From assembly GCA_025937115.1 (NCBI GenBank), contig JAICSB010000072.1, positions 1-10,656 on the forward strand: 10,656 nucleotides of DNA, in the 5' to 3' direction. Below are positions 1-5,321 of this stretch, in pieces. The DNA is from Pseudonocardiaceae bacterium (GTDB lineage Bacteria > Actinomycetota > Actinomycetes > Mycobacteriales > Pseudonocardiaceae). Position 1 is the first letter of the stretch. Each line of letters starts with the position of its first letter. The translations under genes were made by a program, and so were the position numbers. The notes beneath the pieces were generated by a model, which had not been told where the DNA came from, ran no database searches, and worked only from the letters and a program-made list of their open reading frames with translations.

Positions 1-864
1 CGAGAGCAGGCTGGCCAGGTTGCCGGCGGTGAACGCCCGGATCCGGAACAGCCGCAGCTGGAACATCGGTTCGGCGACCTTCGTCTCCACCACACAGAAG
101 ATCGCCAACACCAGCACGCCGCCACCCATGGCGGCCAGCACTACCGGGTTGGTCCAACCCATCGTGTGTCCGGCGTAGGGCTGGATGCCGTAGGTGATCC
201 CAACCAGCACCGCGATCAGCCCGACCGCGAAGGTCAGGTTGCCCCACCAGTCCGACCGCGCCGGCTGCCGTAACCCCGTGTCATGCAGTTTCAGGTACGC
301 CCACACCGTGCCGAACAGCCCGACCGGGACCGACACCAGAAACACCAACCGCGAGTTGATCGGGCCGAGCACTCCGCCGATGATCAGGCCGAGGAATGAG
401 CCGGCGATCCCGGCGACCTGGTTCAGCCCCAGCGCCAGCCCGCGCTGCTCGACCGGGAACGCATCGGTGATGATCGCGTTGGAGTTCGCCATCAGCATCG
501 CGCCGCCGACGCCCTGCAATATTCGCATCACGATCAACCACAGCACCCCAGCGGTGCCGTGCATCCAGGTCACCGACAGCAGCACGGAGAACACGCTGAA
601 CACCGCGAAACCCGCGTTGTACATCTTCACCCGGCCGAACATGTCGCCCAACCGGCCGAAGGTGACCACCAACACCGCGGTGACCACGAGGTAACCCATG
701 ATCAACCACAGCAGCAGGCTGGTATTGCCCGGTTCCAAGGGGTTGATCCCGACGCCGCGAAAGATGTCGGGCAGCGCGATCAACAGAATCGACGCATTGA
801 TCGTCGCCATCAAAACGCCCAACGTCGTGTTCGATAGCACGATCCACTTGTAGTTCGCGGTCAT
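1..864 (-). CDS. MFS drug-efflux transporter, DHA2 (EmrB/QacA-like) family, 3' end outside window
   Basis: Only the N-terminal 288 residues are present; the frame runs off the left edge. The start is ATG at 864. The protein opens with a membrane helix containing TINASILLIALPDIF (about residues 21-35), the position of the D1 motif of 14-helix exporters, with Asn where many members have Asp. The signature MFS motif A, GRLGDMFGRVK, sits at residues 70-80 after helix 2. A second conserved stretch, RILQGVGGAML (114-124), marks helix 4, and VEQRGLALG (138-146) the following loop. About eight hydrophobic helices are visible. The family exports drugs, dyes or metabolites by proton antiport in the cytoplasmic membrane; the substrate cannot be told from sequence. 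No strong Shine-Dalgarno is seen before the ATG. A short inverted repeat upstream (903-915) could be the operator of a local repressor, but no regulator gene for it lies in the window. Family call is firm, substrate unknown. Confidence 0.93.
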   Translation of the reverse strand, partial: MTANYKWIVLSNTTLGVLMATINASILLIALPDIFRGVGINPLEPGNTSLLLWLIMGYLVVTAVLVVTFGRLGDMFGRVKMYNAGFAVFSVFSVLLSVTWMHGTAGVLWLIVMRILQGVGGAMLMANSNAIITDAFPVEQRGLALGLNQVAGIAGSFLGLIIGGVLGPINSRLVFLVSVPVGLFGTVWAYLKLHDTGLRQPARSDWWGNLTFAVGLIAVLVGITYGIQPYAGHTMGWTNPVVLAAMGGGVLVLAIFCVVETKVAEPMFQLRLFRIRAFTAGNLASLLS

Positions 865-902
865 GGATACCCGCTTTCGGCGAACCTGGCAAAGGTAGTT
901 GC

Positions 903-915
903 TTAGCCAAGCTAA
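903..915. promoter_or_regulatory. Short inverted repeat between the MFS and Usp genes, possible operator
   Basis: TTAGC, a three-base CAA spacer, then GCTAA form a 13-bp dyad in the divergent gap, about 40 bp before the MFS start. TetR or MarR repressors of efflux genes often bind such sites, but the role here is inferred from position only. An overlapping dyad GCTT/AAGC (901-912) is offset from it, so the true centre is uncertain. Confidence 0.35.
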
Positions 916-1064
916 CACTGGAGCGGGGTAGCTGCAGCCCTGCGGCGGTCCAGCACCCGGCACCCGGCACGGTCGGGTGGTAAGGGTCGGCAGCGGGTAG
1001 CGGCCCGGCTCCGTAACGCGACATAATTGACCTTCACGCCCGCACCATTCCGCCGGAGACGGCC

Positions 1065-1532
1065 ATGCCTGACGCGACTCCTGCCCCGCGCTCGCACGAG
1101 CCGACCATGTCCGGCGTGGTCACCCGCCCGATTCTGGTCGGTTACGACGGGTCCGCGCCCAGCCGGCACGCGCTTGCCTACGCGGCTGGCATGGCGCGCC
1201 GGATGGGCCAGCCCTTGGTGCTCGTCCACGTCCGGCCAACCCCGGCCTGTTACTCGATTGACTACGGGTTCACCCCACCCGCCGAGGACCCCGCTGAGCT
1301 GCTGGACTGGCTGCACGCCGAACTCGCGGAAACCATCGACACCACCGGCTTGACGGTGCAGCTGGTGCAACGCTGCGGCGATGCCGCTCGCCAGCTTGCC
1401 GAGCTGGCCGCTGATACCCGGGCCGACGCGATCGTCCTCGGTGCGCCCGCCCGCTGGGTGCACCAAATCGCCGGGTCGGTGCCGGTGTGGTTGACCCGCC
1501 ACGCGCGTTGCCCAGTCGTCATAGTGCCCTGA
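1065..1532 (+). CDS. Universal stress protein (UspA family), single domain
   Basis: This 155-residue cytoplasmic protein has the single Usp fold. RPILVGYDGSAPSRHAL (21-37) is the first beta strand with the nucleotide-contacting Asp28; VLVHVRP (52-58) is strand 2; DAIVLGAP (121-128) starts the phosphate-loop region; GSVPVWLTRHARCPVVIVP closes the protein. ATP-binding Usps carry G-2X-G-9X-G(S/T). Here it is degenerate: the second Gly is Ala129 and only seven residues lie before Gly137-Ser138, so ATP binding is uncertain. The ATG at 1065 has GGAGA at 1055-1059, five bases upstream. An internal ATG at 1107 would begin just before the domain, and residues 1-15 look like a non-conserved tail. A CATAAT box at 1022-1027 could be its -10, without a clear -35. 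Usps help cells survive starvation, hypoxia or oxidative stress; the specific role is unknown. The neighbourhood also carries CsbD and a stress-type promoter. Confidence 0.93.
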   Translation: MPDATPAPRSHEPTMSGVVTRPILVGYDGSAPSRHALAYAAGMARRMGQPLVLVHVRPTPACYSIDYGFTPPAEDPAELLDWLHAELAETIDTTGLTVQLVQRCGDAARQLAELAADTRADAIVLGAPARWVHQIAGSVPVWLTRHARCPVVIVP

Positions 1533-1549
1533 CCACCCCGCCGTTCGGC

Positions 1550-1622
1550 GCATCCACAACCTGCCCACAGCTTGTGCACACCCGGTCCGCCGATCCACAC
1601 AGCGATCCCCACTCCGTCCACA
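1550..1622 (+). promoter_or_regulatory. Cluster of five DnaA-box-like 9-mers
   Basis: Five same-orientation 9-mers lie in this 73-bp stretch: GCATCCACA (1550), CTGCCCACA (1561), TTGTGCACA (1572), CGATCCACA (1591) and CCGTCCACA (1614). The last fits the high-GC actinobacterial DnaA-box form (T/C)(T/C)(G/A/C)TCCACA in full; each of the others differs from it at one position. The first three are spaced 11 bp apart, about one helical turn. The stretch lies between the Usp stop and the small gene at 1669. No dnaA or dnaN gene is visible, so this is a candidate DnaA-binding site rather than a claimed origin. Confidence 0.4.
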
Positions 1623-1654
1623 CCATGTTGATGCCAGCGCCGCGACGCTGCCCC

Positions 1655-1660
1655 TACGGT
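1655..1660 (+). promoter_or_regulatory. Possible -10 element (TACGGT) of a leaderless transcript
   Basis: TACGGT fits the actinobacterial -10 form TANNNT and ends eight bases before the GTG at 1669. Transcription would then begin at or next to the start codon. The lack of any purine-rich ribosome-binding site before that GTG agrees. No good -35 is seen at normal spacing; TTGATG at 1628 is 21 bp away. Confidence 0.4.
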
Positions 1661-1668
1661 GTCCTCTC

Positions 1669-1935
1669 GTGAGCCAAACGCCTATCTATGACCAGATCCG
1701 TGGCGAGCGCATCAACGTTGATCTCCCGGCTGCCGGATCTGAGTCGCCACCGGTCGTTCCCCCAGACGTTGATACCCCAGACAAGGGCCGCTTCCCCGCT
1801 AGCGGGGCGGGTCCGGCGGTGTTCGCCCGGCCGCCGGACGTCGCAGCTGATCGGGCCGCGGACTGGTCGTGGTTCGCCGCGGCCGACCCAGCGGTACAGG
1901 CCGCGGCGAACGCGACCCGGCGGCGAAACCCGTAA
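1669..1935 (+). CDS. Conserved hypothetical protein, small actinobacterial family
   Basis: An 88-residue soluble protein without a membrane segment or signal peptide. It opens with SQTPIYDQIRGERINVDLP (residues 2-20), a start I associate from memory with a family of short hypothetical proteins in Pseudonocardiales and related actinobacteria. The middle is rich in Pro, Ala and acidic residues and looks disordered. A WSWF-x3-DP motif (66-74) lies near the C-terminus. The GTG start was chosen because the conserved N-terminus begins directly there. No Shine-Dalgarno precedes it and a TANNNT box lies eight bases upstream, so it may be translated from a leaderless mRNA. The frame overlaps antisense open frames, but only this one has a recognisable N-terminal pattern. 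Function is unknown; no catalytic motif is visible. Confidence 0.7.
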   Translation: MSQTPIYDQIRGERINVDLPAAGSESPPVVPPDVDTPDKGRFPASGAGPAVFARPPDVAADRAADWSWFAAADPAVQAAANATRRRNP

Positions 1936-1944
1936 GACGACCAC

Positions 1945-1970
1945 GTTTACTGTGAGTTGATGCGGGGTAA
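1945..1970 (+). promoter_or_regulatory. Sigma-B/sigma-F-like stress promoter (GTTT-N16-GGGTAA)
   Basis: GTTT at 1945-1948 and GGGTAA at 1965-1970 are separated by 16 bp. This matches the group 3 stress sigma pattern of actinobacteria (Streptomyces sigma-B and mycobacterial SigF: GTTT, about 15-17 bp, GGGTAT/C) except for the last base. The expected start near 1977 leaves a leader of about 48 nt before the ATG at 2025. The downstream unit encodes a CsbD protein, a family first described as sigma-B-controlled in Bacillus subtilis, which agrees with the call. Confidence 0.6.
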
Positions 1971-2024
1971 CTACCTGCAACCAACACGTTGGATCTTGAG
2001 ACACGCAGGAGAGGACCCACAGCG

Positions 2025-2351
2025 ATGACTATCACGTCCGACAGTCGCACCGCCGATCTGCCCACGGGGGTCAAGGACAAGGTACGCGACGCCAAGGACA
2101 CCGCGCAGGCCAAGATTCAAGACATCAAGCAACACCTGCATGGCCGCACCGAAGCGGTGCAGGACAAGGCCGGCGAGACGACGCAGCAGGCCAGGGATCT
2201 GGCCGAACAGGCCGCGGCGAAGCTCCCCGTGTCAGTGGTCGGGCGTCTCACCCAGCTGATGGCGGTGGTGCGGCGACGGCCGATCCCCGCCGTAGTGGCC
2301 CTCATGGCTGTGTTGCTGGTGCTGCGACGTCTACTCCGTAGGAACAGCTGA
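2025..2351 (+). CDS. Helical, C-terminally membrane-anchored stress-type protein (DUF3618-like architecture)
   Basis: A 108-residue protein in two parts. Residues 13-66 are a charged, Ala/Lys/Gln/Glu-rich amphipathic helix with an apolipoprotein or LEA look (KDKVRDAKDTAQAKIQD at 17-33, QQARDLAEQAAAKLP at 54-68). Residues 88-101 are one hydrophobic helix, followed by a basic tail RRLLRRNS that should hold the C-terminus in the cytoplasm. The layout resembles DUF3618 proteins, but I cannot confirm membership. ATG at 2025 is preceded by AGGAGAGG (2007-2014), about 10 bases away; an earlier in-frame TTG at 1989 lies before that ribosome site and is rejected. The stress-sigma promoter sits just upstream, and the CsbD gene follows 49 bp later with no terminator between, so the two are probably co-transcribed. 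A role in envelope stress is inference from context. Confidence 0.82.
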   Translation: MTITSDSRTADLPTGVKDKVRDAKDTAQAKIQDIKQHLHGRTEAVQDKAGETTQQARDLAEQAAAKLPVSVVGRLTQLMAVVRRRPIPAVVALMAVLLVLRRLLRRNS

Positions 2352-2400
2352 CTCCGCAGGGTCCGCTGACTGGGCAACGAATCTGACGAAGGAGCACCTG

Positions 2401-2574
2401 ATGGGTATCGCTGACAAGATCTCGAACAAGGCCGAGGAGCTGAAGGGCAAGGTCAAGGAGGCCACCGGCAAGGCCACCGGCGACGAGCACCTCGAAGCCG
2501 AGGGAAAGGCCGACCAGGCCGAGGGAAAGATCAAACAGGCCGCGGAGAAGGTCAAGGACTTCTTTCACGGTTGA
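2401..2574 (+). CDS. CsbD family stress protein
   Basis: A 57-residue hydrophilic protein, close to the usual size of CsbD proteins. It shows the family's repeated K-G/A-K-E pattern: KISNKAEELKGKVKEATGKA (6-25), then a TGDEHLEAEGKADQAEGK block (26-43), and a basic helical C-terminus KQAAEKVKDFF (45-55). It has no cysteine, no membrane helix and no catalytic motif, and should be a small cytoplasmic helical bundle. ATG at 2401 follows AAGGAG (2389-2394) by six bases, a strong ribosome site. In Bacillus subtilis the family member belongs to the sigma-B general stress regulon; its biochemical role is not established. Here it is the second gene of a unit with a sigma-B/sigma-F-like promoter, and the transcript is closed by a strong hairpin right after the gene. 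Confidence 0.95.
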   Translation: MGIADKISNKAEELKGKVKEATGKATGDEHLEAEGKADQAEGKIKQAAEKVKDFFHG

Positions 2575-2589
2575 GTCTCATCCTGCGCT

Positions 2590-2632
2590 GCCCGGCCGGA
2601 CGGAACCTTCACTCCCACCCGTCCGGCCGGGC
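2590..2632 (+). terminator. Perfect 14-bp GC-rich hairpin after csbD-like gene
   Basis: GCCCGGCCGGACGG (2590-2603) and its exact reverse complement (2619-2632) enclose a 15-nt loop. It begins 16 bp after the CsbD stop. There is no U-tract, which is common for actinobacterial terminators. It separates the CsbD unit from the DUF2127 gene. Confidence 0.75.
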
Positions 2633-2707
2633 ACCTGCTGTGGTCATGCGCCGTGCGCAATATCGTCGTGGCGGAGGATTCAGCGGCGGTCCTACCGGGA
2701 GGTCGTC

Positions 2708-3226
2708 ATGGCGTCAGCGGCGCAGCCGCCACGCAGGCTTGAGGCGCCGGGGAGGTCCGCTCGGAGTCACGGCGATCAAGACCAGAGCCGGTTGCTGCCG
2801 GTGCTCGCGGTGGAGCGGGCGCTTCGGGCGGTGGTGCTGATCGGCGTCGGCCTGATTCTGGTCACCCATACCCACACGGACTGGACGGATCCGGCACGGC
2901 GCTTCGCTGAGCAGCTGGGACTCGACCCGAGCCGCAACGAGACTGGCTGGCTGATCTCGCGGCTGGCCGGGTTCGGACCGCGCCAGGCCCAGCGAGACGG
3001 GTCGATCGCCATCGGGTACGGAGTATTGGAGGCGGTGGAGGGCTACGGCTTGCTCCATCGTCGGCAATGGGCCGAGTACCTCACCGTGGTGTCGACGGCG
3101 TTGTTGCTCTTTCCCGAGGTTCAGGAGCTGCTGAAGCATCCCACCGGACTCAAGATGGGCGGCCTGGCCCTCAACGTGGTCATCGTCGCGTATCTGATCA
3201 TCCGGTTGATCCGCCGCCGTCGTTAA
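2708..3226 (+). CDS. DUF2127 domain membrane protein
   Basis: A 172-residue protein with about four membrane helices (40-54, 97-115, 122-138, 150-167) after a basic, probably disordered N-terminus of about 30 residues. The DUF2127 signature is clear: a charged pair ahead of helix 1 (LAVERALRAVVL, 33-44), GYGVLEAVEGYGLLHRRQWA at 103-122 with the paired Glu residues and RRxWAEY turn, FPEVQELLKHP (135-145), and NVVIVAYLIIRLIRRRR at the C-terminus. The ATG at 2708 has GGGAGG at 2697-2702, five bases upstream. Function of DUF2127 is not established. The gene is separated from the CsbD unit by a strong hairpin, so it probably has its own promoter; TATCGT at 2661-2666 is a possible -10 without a clear -35. 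The next gene starts 98 bp downstream. Confidence 0.9.
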   Translation: MASAAQPPRRLEAPGRSARSHGDQDQSRLLPVLAVERALRAVVLIGVGLILVTHTHTDWTDPARRFAEQLGLDPSRNETGWLISRLAGFGPRQAQRDGSIAIGYGVLEAVEGYGLLHRRQWAEYLTVVSTALLLFPEVQELLKHPTGLKMGGLALNVVIVAYLIIRLIRRRR

Positions 3227-3275
3227 TGCCCGTCTTAGTCGCGTCGAGGTAAGCTGGCGCAGCGTTGATCGTGCT

Positions 3276-3289
3276 CTACCGCCCGGTAG
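3276..3289. promoter_or_regulatory. Inverted repeat CTACCG-CC-CGGTAG before the XRE gene, possible autoregulatory operator
   Basis: Two exact 6-bp arms around a 2-bp spacer lie 35 bp before the XRE start codon. A TANNNT-type box (TAAGCT, 3250-3255) lies just upstream, so the dyad would fall shortly after the transcription start, a usual place for autorepression. Role inferred from position; the -35 for that box is poor. Confidence 0.35.
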
Positions 3290-3324
3290 GTCAGTGGTCG
3301 GGCTGCATACCCCGGAGGTCTGGC

Positions 3325-4218
3325 GTGGCACTGATTGATCCCCCGGAGCCATCCGGTGATGCTGGCGACCAGCGTGGTAGTCCCACTGCCCGTCGCATCA
3401 TGTTGGGCACTCGGCTGCGCCGGCTGCGGGAGGCCGCCGATATCTCGCGGTCGGAGGCCGGCTTCACCATCCGTAGTTCCGAGTCGAAGATCAGCCGTCT
3501 GGAACTCGGCCGGGTCAGCTTCAAGCCGCGCGACGTGACCGATCTACTCACGATGTACGGAGTGACAGATCCAGAGAAGCGCGAAGTGTTCCTCGAGATG
3601 GTCAGGCGGTCCAATGAACCGGGCTGGTGGCATCGCTATACCGATCTGGTGGCCGACTGGTTCCAGGATTACCTCGGGCTGGAGGAGTCGGCCTCCCGGA
3701 TCCAAACCTGGGAACAGCAGTTCGTCCCTGGCCTGCTGCAGACCGAGGACTACGCGAAAGCAATCATCAGCCACGGCTGGTCTCCCATGGCGGCCCAGAG
3801 CGTGCAACGCCAGGTCGGGGTGCGGATGCGGCGACAGGCGCTGCTCGGCCGACCAGATCCGCCCAAACTGTGGGCAGTAATCGACGAGTCCGTGCTGCAC
3901 CGGCCAATAGGCGGCAGGCAGGTGATGCTGGACGAGGTCGAGCACCTCATCGAGCTCACCAAGCGCCCCAACATCACCCTGCAGGTGGTGCCGTACCAAT
4001 TCAGCGGCTATGCCGCCGAAGGCTCGTTCACTGCGCTGCGCTTCGCTGAGCCAGAGCTGCCGGACGTGGTCTATATCGAACATCTCAGCGGCGCGCTCTA
4101 CCTGGACAAGCGATCCGACACCGAGCTGTACGGCAGAGTCTTCGATCGGCTGACGGTGGACGCCTACACTCCTGACCACACCCGGCAATTCCTCACGAAG
4201 GTGCGCGCCGAGATTTAG
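3325..4218 (+). CDS. XRE family transcriptional regulator with DUF5753 sensor domain (WhiJ-like)
   Basis: A 297-residue DNA-binding regulator. The N-terminal helix-turn-helix spans about residues 25-65: LGTRLRRLREAADIS, then SEAGF, then SSESKISRLELGR as the recognition helix. A linker leads to the DUF5753 domain (about 108-290), seen as YLGLEESASRIQTWEQQFVP (116-135), GLLQTEDYAKA (136-146) and RPNITLQVVPY (214-224). DUF5753 is typical of actinobacterial XRE proteins encoded beside DUF397 proteins; in Streptomyces such pairs (whiJ, abaA loci) affect development and antibiotic production. The GTG at 3325 was chosen because GGAGG (3314-3318) lies six bases upstream; an upstream in-frame TTG at 3265 has no such site. 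A DUF397 gene lies 1.1 kb downstream, with a convergent methyltransferase gene between them. The gap to the methyltransferase stop is 11 bp with no visible terminator. Ligand unknown. Confidence 0.95.
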   Translation: MALIDPPEPSGDAGDQRGSPTARRIMLGTRLRRLREAADISRSEAGFTIRSSESKISRLELGRVSFKPRDVTDLLTMYGVTDPEKREVFLEMVRRSNEPGWWHRYTDLVADWFQDYLGLEESASRIQTWEQQFVPGLLQTEDYAKAIISHGWSPMAAQSVQRQVGVRMRRQALLGRPDPPKLWAVIDESVLHRPIGGRQVMLDEVEHLIELTKRPNITLQVVPYQFSGYAAEGSFTALRFAEPELPDVVYIEHLSGALYLDKRSDTELYGRVFDRLTVDAYTPDHTRQFLTKVRAEI

Positions 4219-4229
4219 CTAGCACTCGT

Positions 4230-5069
4230 TCAGGGTTTGCGCCCGACCGCTCCGACGATGCAGTGCTGCACGGGGTCTAGTGGCTTGATCCGCGGCCCGT
4301 CCGGCCACCAGTCGGCGCACCGGACCAAGCCGGGATCGACCAGTTCCAAGCCCGGGAACATGCCCTCGATCTCAGTGCGGGTGCGAAACAGTCCGCTGCC
4401 CATCGGGCTGTGCAGGAAAGTCTGTTCCATTTTCCGGGCGAGCTCGTTCAACTCAGGGGTGGTCTCGGGATCGAAGAAGTGGCTGATCGCGACGTAGGAG
4501 CCTGACGGCAGGGCGTCGATATACTCGGCCATGATGCTCTGCGGGCTGCGCTCACCGCTGTAGTGGTGCAGCGTCCCCAGCTGGAATAGCGCGATCGGCT
4601 CGGAGAAGTCGAGGTACCTACGCACAACCTGGTCATTGAGAATTTCGTCTGGCTTGAAGATGTCGCCGGCGCTGAAGTGGGTCCGGTCATTCTCCTCGAG
4701 CAGTGCCCGACCGTGCGCGAGCACCACCGGGTCGTTGTCGATGTACACGACACGGGCCTCTGGCTGGATTCGCTGGGCGACCTGGTGAGTGTTCTCCGCC
4801 GTGGGGAGTCCAGACCCGCAGTCGAGAAACTGGGTGATGCCGGTCTGACTGGCGATGAAGCGGGTCACCCGGATCAAGAAATCCCGATTGTCCCCGCCGA
4901 GCCGAATGGCCTCCGGCGCAACCCGCTGGAGCCGCCGTAAGACCTCGCGGTCGATCTCGTAATTGTCCTTACCGTTGAGGAACGCGTCGTAGACCCGGGC
5001 GATACTCGCCTTAGTGGTGTCGATATAGGCAGGTACGGCATCCTCGGATAGGGCGTCGGTACCGGGCAT
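4230..5069 (-). CDS. SAM-dependent methyltransferase, PF04672 (DUF574/Methyltransf_19) family
   Basis: A 279-residue class I methyltransferase-like protein. The family signature ASIARVYDAFLNGKDNYEID is at 21-40, where relatives commonly read RVYDYLLGGKDNF. The SAM-binding Gly-rich loop FLDCGSGLPT is at 81-90 and the acidic end of the next strand, VYIDNDP, at 108-114. AGDIF (134-138) and FQLGTLHHY (162-170) fit later SAM-fold strands, and SHFFDPETTPEL (196-207) a conserved C-terminal block. Length fits the family (about 260-280). The substrate is unknown for nearly all members. The ATG at 5069 has GAGG six bases upstream; an in-frame GTG at 5081 would put that GAGG inside the gene and is less likely. 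A plausible promoter lies at 5113-5141, divergent from the DUF397 gene. Members are often found near XRE/DUF397 genes; here one sits between the two, transcribed oppositely. Confidence 0.93.
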   Translation of the reverse strand: MPGTDALSEDAVPAYIDTTKASIARVYDAFLNGKDNYEIDREVLRRLQRVAPEAIRLGGDNRDFLIRVTRFIASQTGITQFLDCGSGLPTAENTHQVAQRIQPEARVVYIDNDPVVLAHGRALLEENDRTHFSAGDIFKPDEILNDQVVRRYLDFSEPIALFQLGTLHHYSGERSPQSIMAEYIDALPSGSYVAISHFFDPETTPELNELARKMEQTFLHSPMGSGLFRTRTEIEGMFPGLELVDPGLVRCADWWPDGPRIKPLDPVQHCIVGAVGRKP

Positions 5070-5112
5070 CAAGAGCCTCACAAACGTTGCGCTTCGGATC
5101 TGGACCGAGCTG

Positions 5113-5141
5113 AGCCTAGAAGGGTGGCCGCGCGCCGTAAA
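5113..5141 (-). promoter_or_regulatory. Probable promoter of the methyltransferase gene
   Basis: On the minus strand TTTACG (5141-5136) and TAGGCT (5118-5113) are spaced 17 bp apart, giving a -35 with four of six consensus bases and a TANNNT -10. Transcription would start near 5106, leaving a leader of about 37 nt to the ATG at 5069. Confidence 0.5.
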
Positions 5142-5235
5142 CCGCGGGTGCGGTCGGGGCGGCGTGGGTCCGGCCCGCCGTAACCAGGCTTCATCGGGCT
5201 AGAGCTCTTGCACGCTCGCTGGCGGCTTCACGCAC

Positions 5236-5247
5236 ATGCACGTGCAT
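5236..5247. repeat. Palindrome ATGCACGTGCAT (site 1 of three TGCA-NN-TGCA palindromes)
   Basis: A perfect 12-bp palindrome whose last base is the first base of the -35 hexamer of the DUF397 promoter. The core TGCACGTGCA recurs exactly at 5284-5293. A lone half-site TGCACG is seen upstream at 5209-5214. Confidence 0.75.
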
Positions 5248-5275
5248 TGACGGGTGCAGCTGCAGACGGTAGTTT
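5247..5275 (+). promoter_or_regulatory. Strong sigma-70-type promoter of the DUF397 gene
   Basis: TTGACG (5247-5252) and TAGTTT (5270-5275) are separated by exactly 17 bp. The -35 has five of six consensus bases and the -10 fits TANNNT. Transcription should start near 5282, about 40 nt before the ATG at 5322. Three palindromes overlap or flank the hexamers, so the promoter is likely to be controlled. Confidence 0.65.
5255..5264. repeat. Palindrome TGCAGCTGCA (site 2), inside the promoter spacer
   Basis: A perfect 10-bp palindrome lying wholly between the -35 and -10 hexamers. It shares the TGCA-NN-TGCA frame with sites 1 and 3 but has GC in place of CG at the centre. A protein bound here would block RNA polymerase. 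Confidence 0.6.
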
Positions 5276-5312
5276 CTCCCTCATGCACGTGCAGGCGCAC
5301 TACATGAGGGAG
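5276..5312 (+). repeat. Inverted repeat whose right arm covers the DUF397 Shine-Dalgarno
   Basis: CTCCCTCATG (5276-5285) is the exact reverse complement of CATGAGGGAG (5303-5312), with a 17-nt spacer that contains most of palindrome site 3. The right arm includes most of the purine-rich ribosome-binding site GAGGGAGGG (5306-5314). If transcription began upstream of 5276, the RNA hairpin would hide that site. If it begins near 5282 as the promoter predicts, most of the left arm is not transcribed and the repeat would act as a DNA site. Confidence 0.6.
5284..5293. repeat. Palindrome TGCACGTGCA (site 3), at the predicted transcription start
   Basis: An exact copy of the core of site 1, with the preceding A also shared, 47 bp downstream of it. 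It covers the first transcribed bases of the predicted DUF397 mRNA. Confidence 0.7.
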
Positions 5313-5321
5313 GGCCACTCT

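Noticed and set aside
281..1024. Long open frame on the minus strand, rich in Arg, Gly, Asp and His
   Set aside because: It is out of frame with the MFS gene, which has clear membrane helices and motif A over the same bases. The composition is typical of a shadow frame in GC-rich DNA.
1550..1622. Calling the DnaA-box-like cluster oriC
   Set aside because: No dnaA, dnaN, rpmH or AT-rich unwinding region is visible, and four of five boxes have one mismatch.
1487..1672. 61-codon plus-strand frame covering the gap after the Usp gene
   Set aside because: Starts inside the Usp gene, has no ribosome site, and its His/Pro/Ser-rich translation is explained by the TCCACA-type repeats.
3265..3324. TTG start 20 codons upstream for the XRE gene
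   Set aside because: No ribosome site; GGAGG lies at proper distance from the GTG at 3325, and the extra residues are unlike the family.
5236..5293. CRISPR or mobile-element end repeats
   Set aside because: Units are short palindromes at uneven spacing inside a promoter, with no spacers, transposase or target-site duplication.
5208..5321. N-terminal extension of the DUF397 gene
   Set aside because: The frame is open, but this part holds the promoter and palindromes, has no DUF397 similarity, and a strong ribosome site precedes the ATG at 5322.
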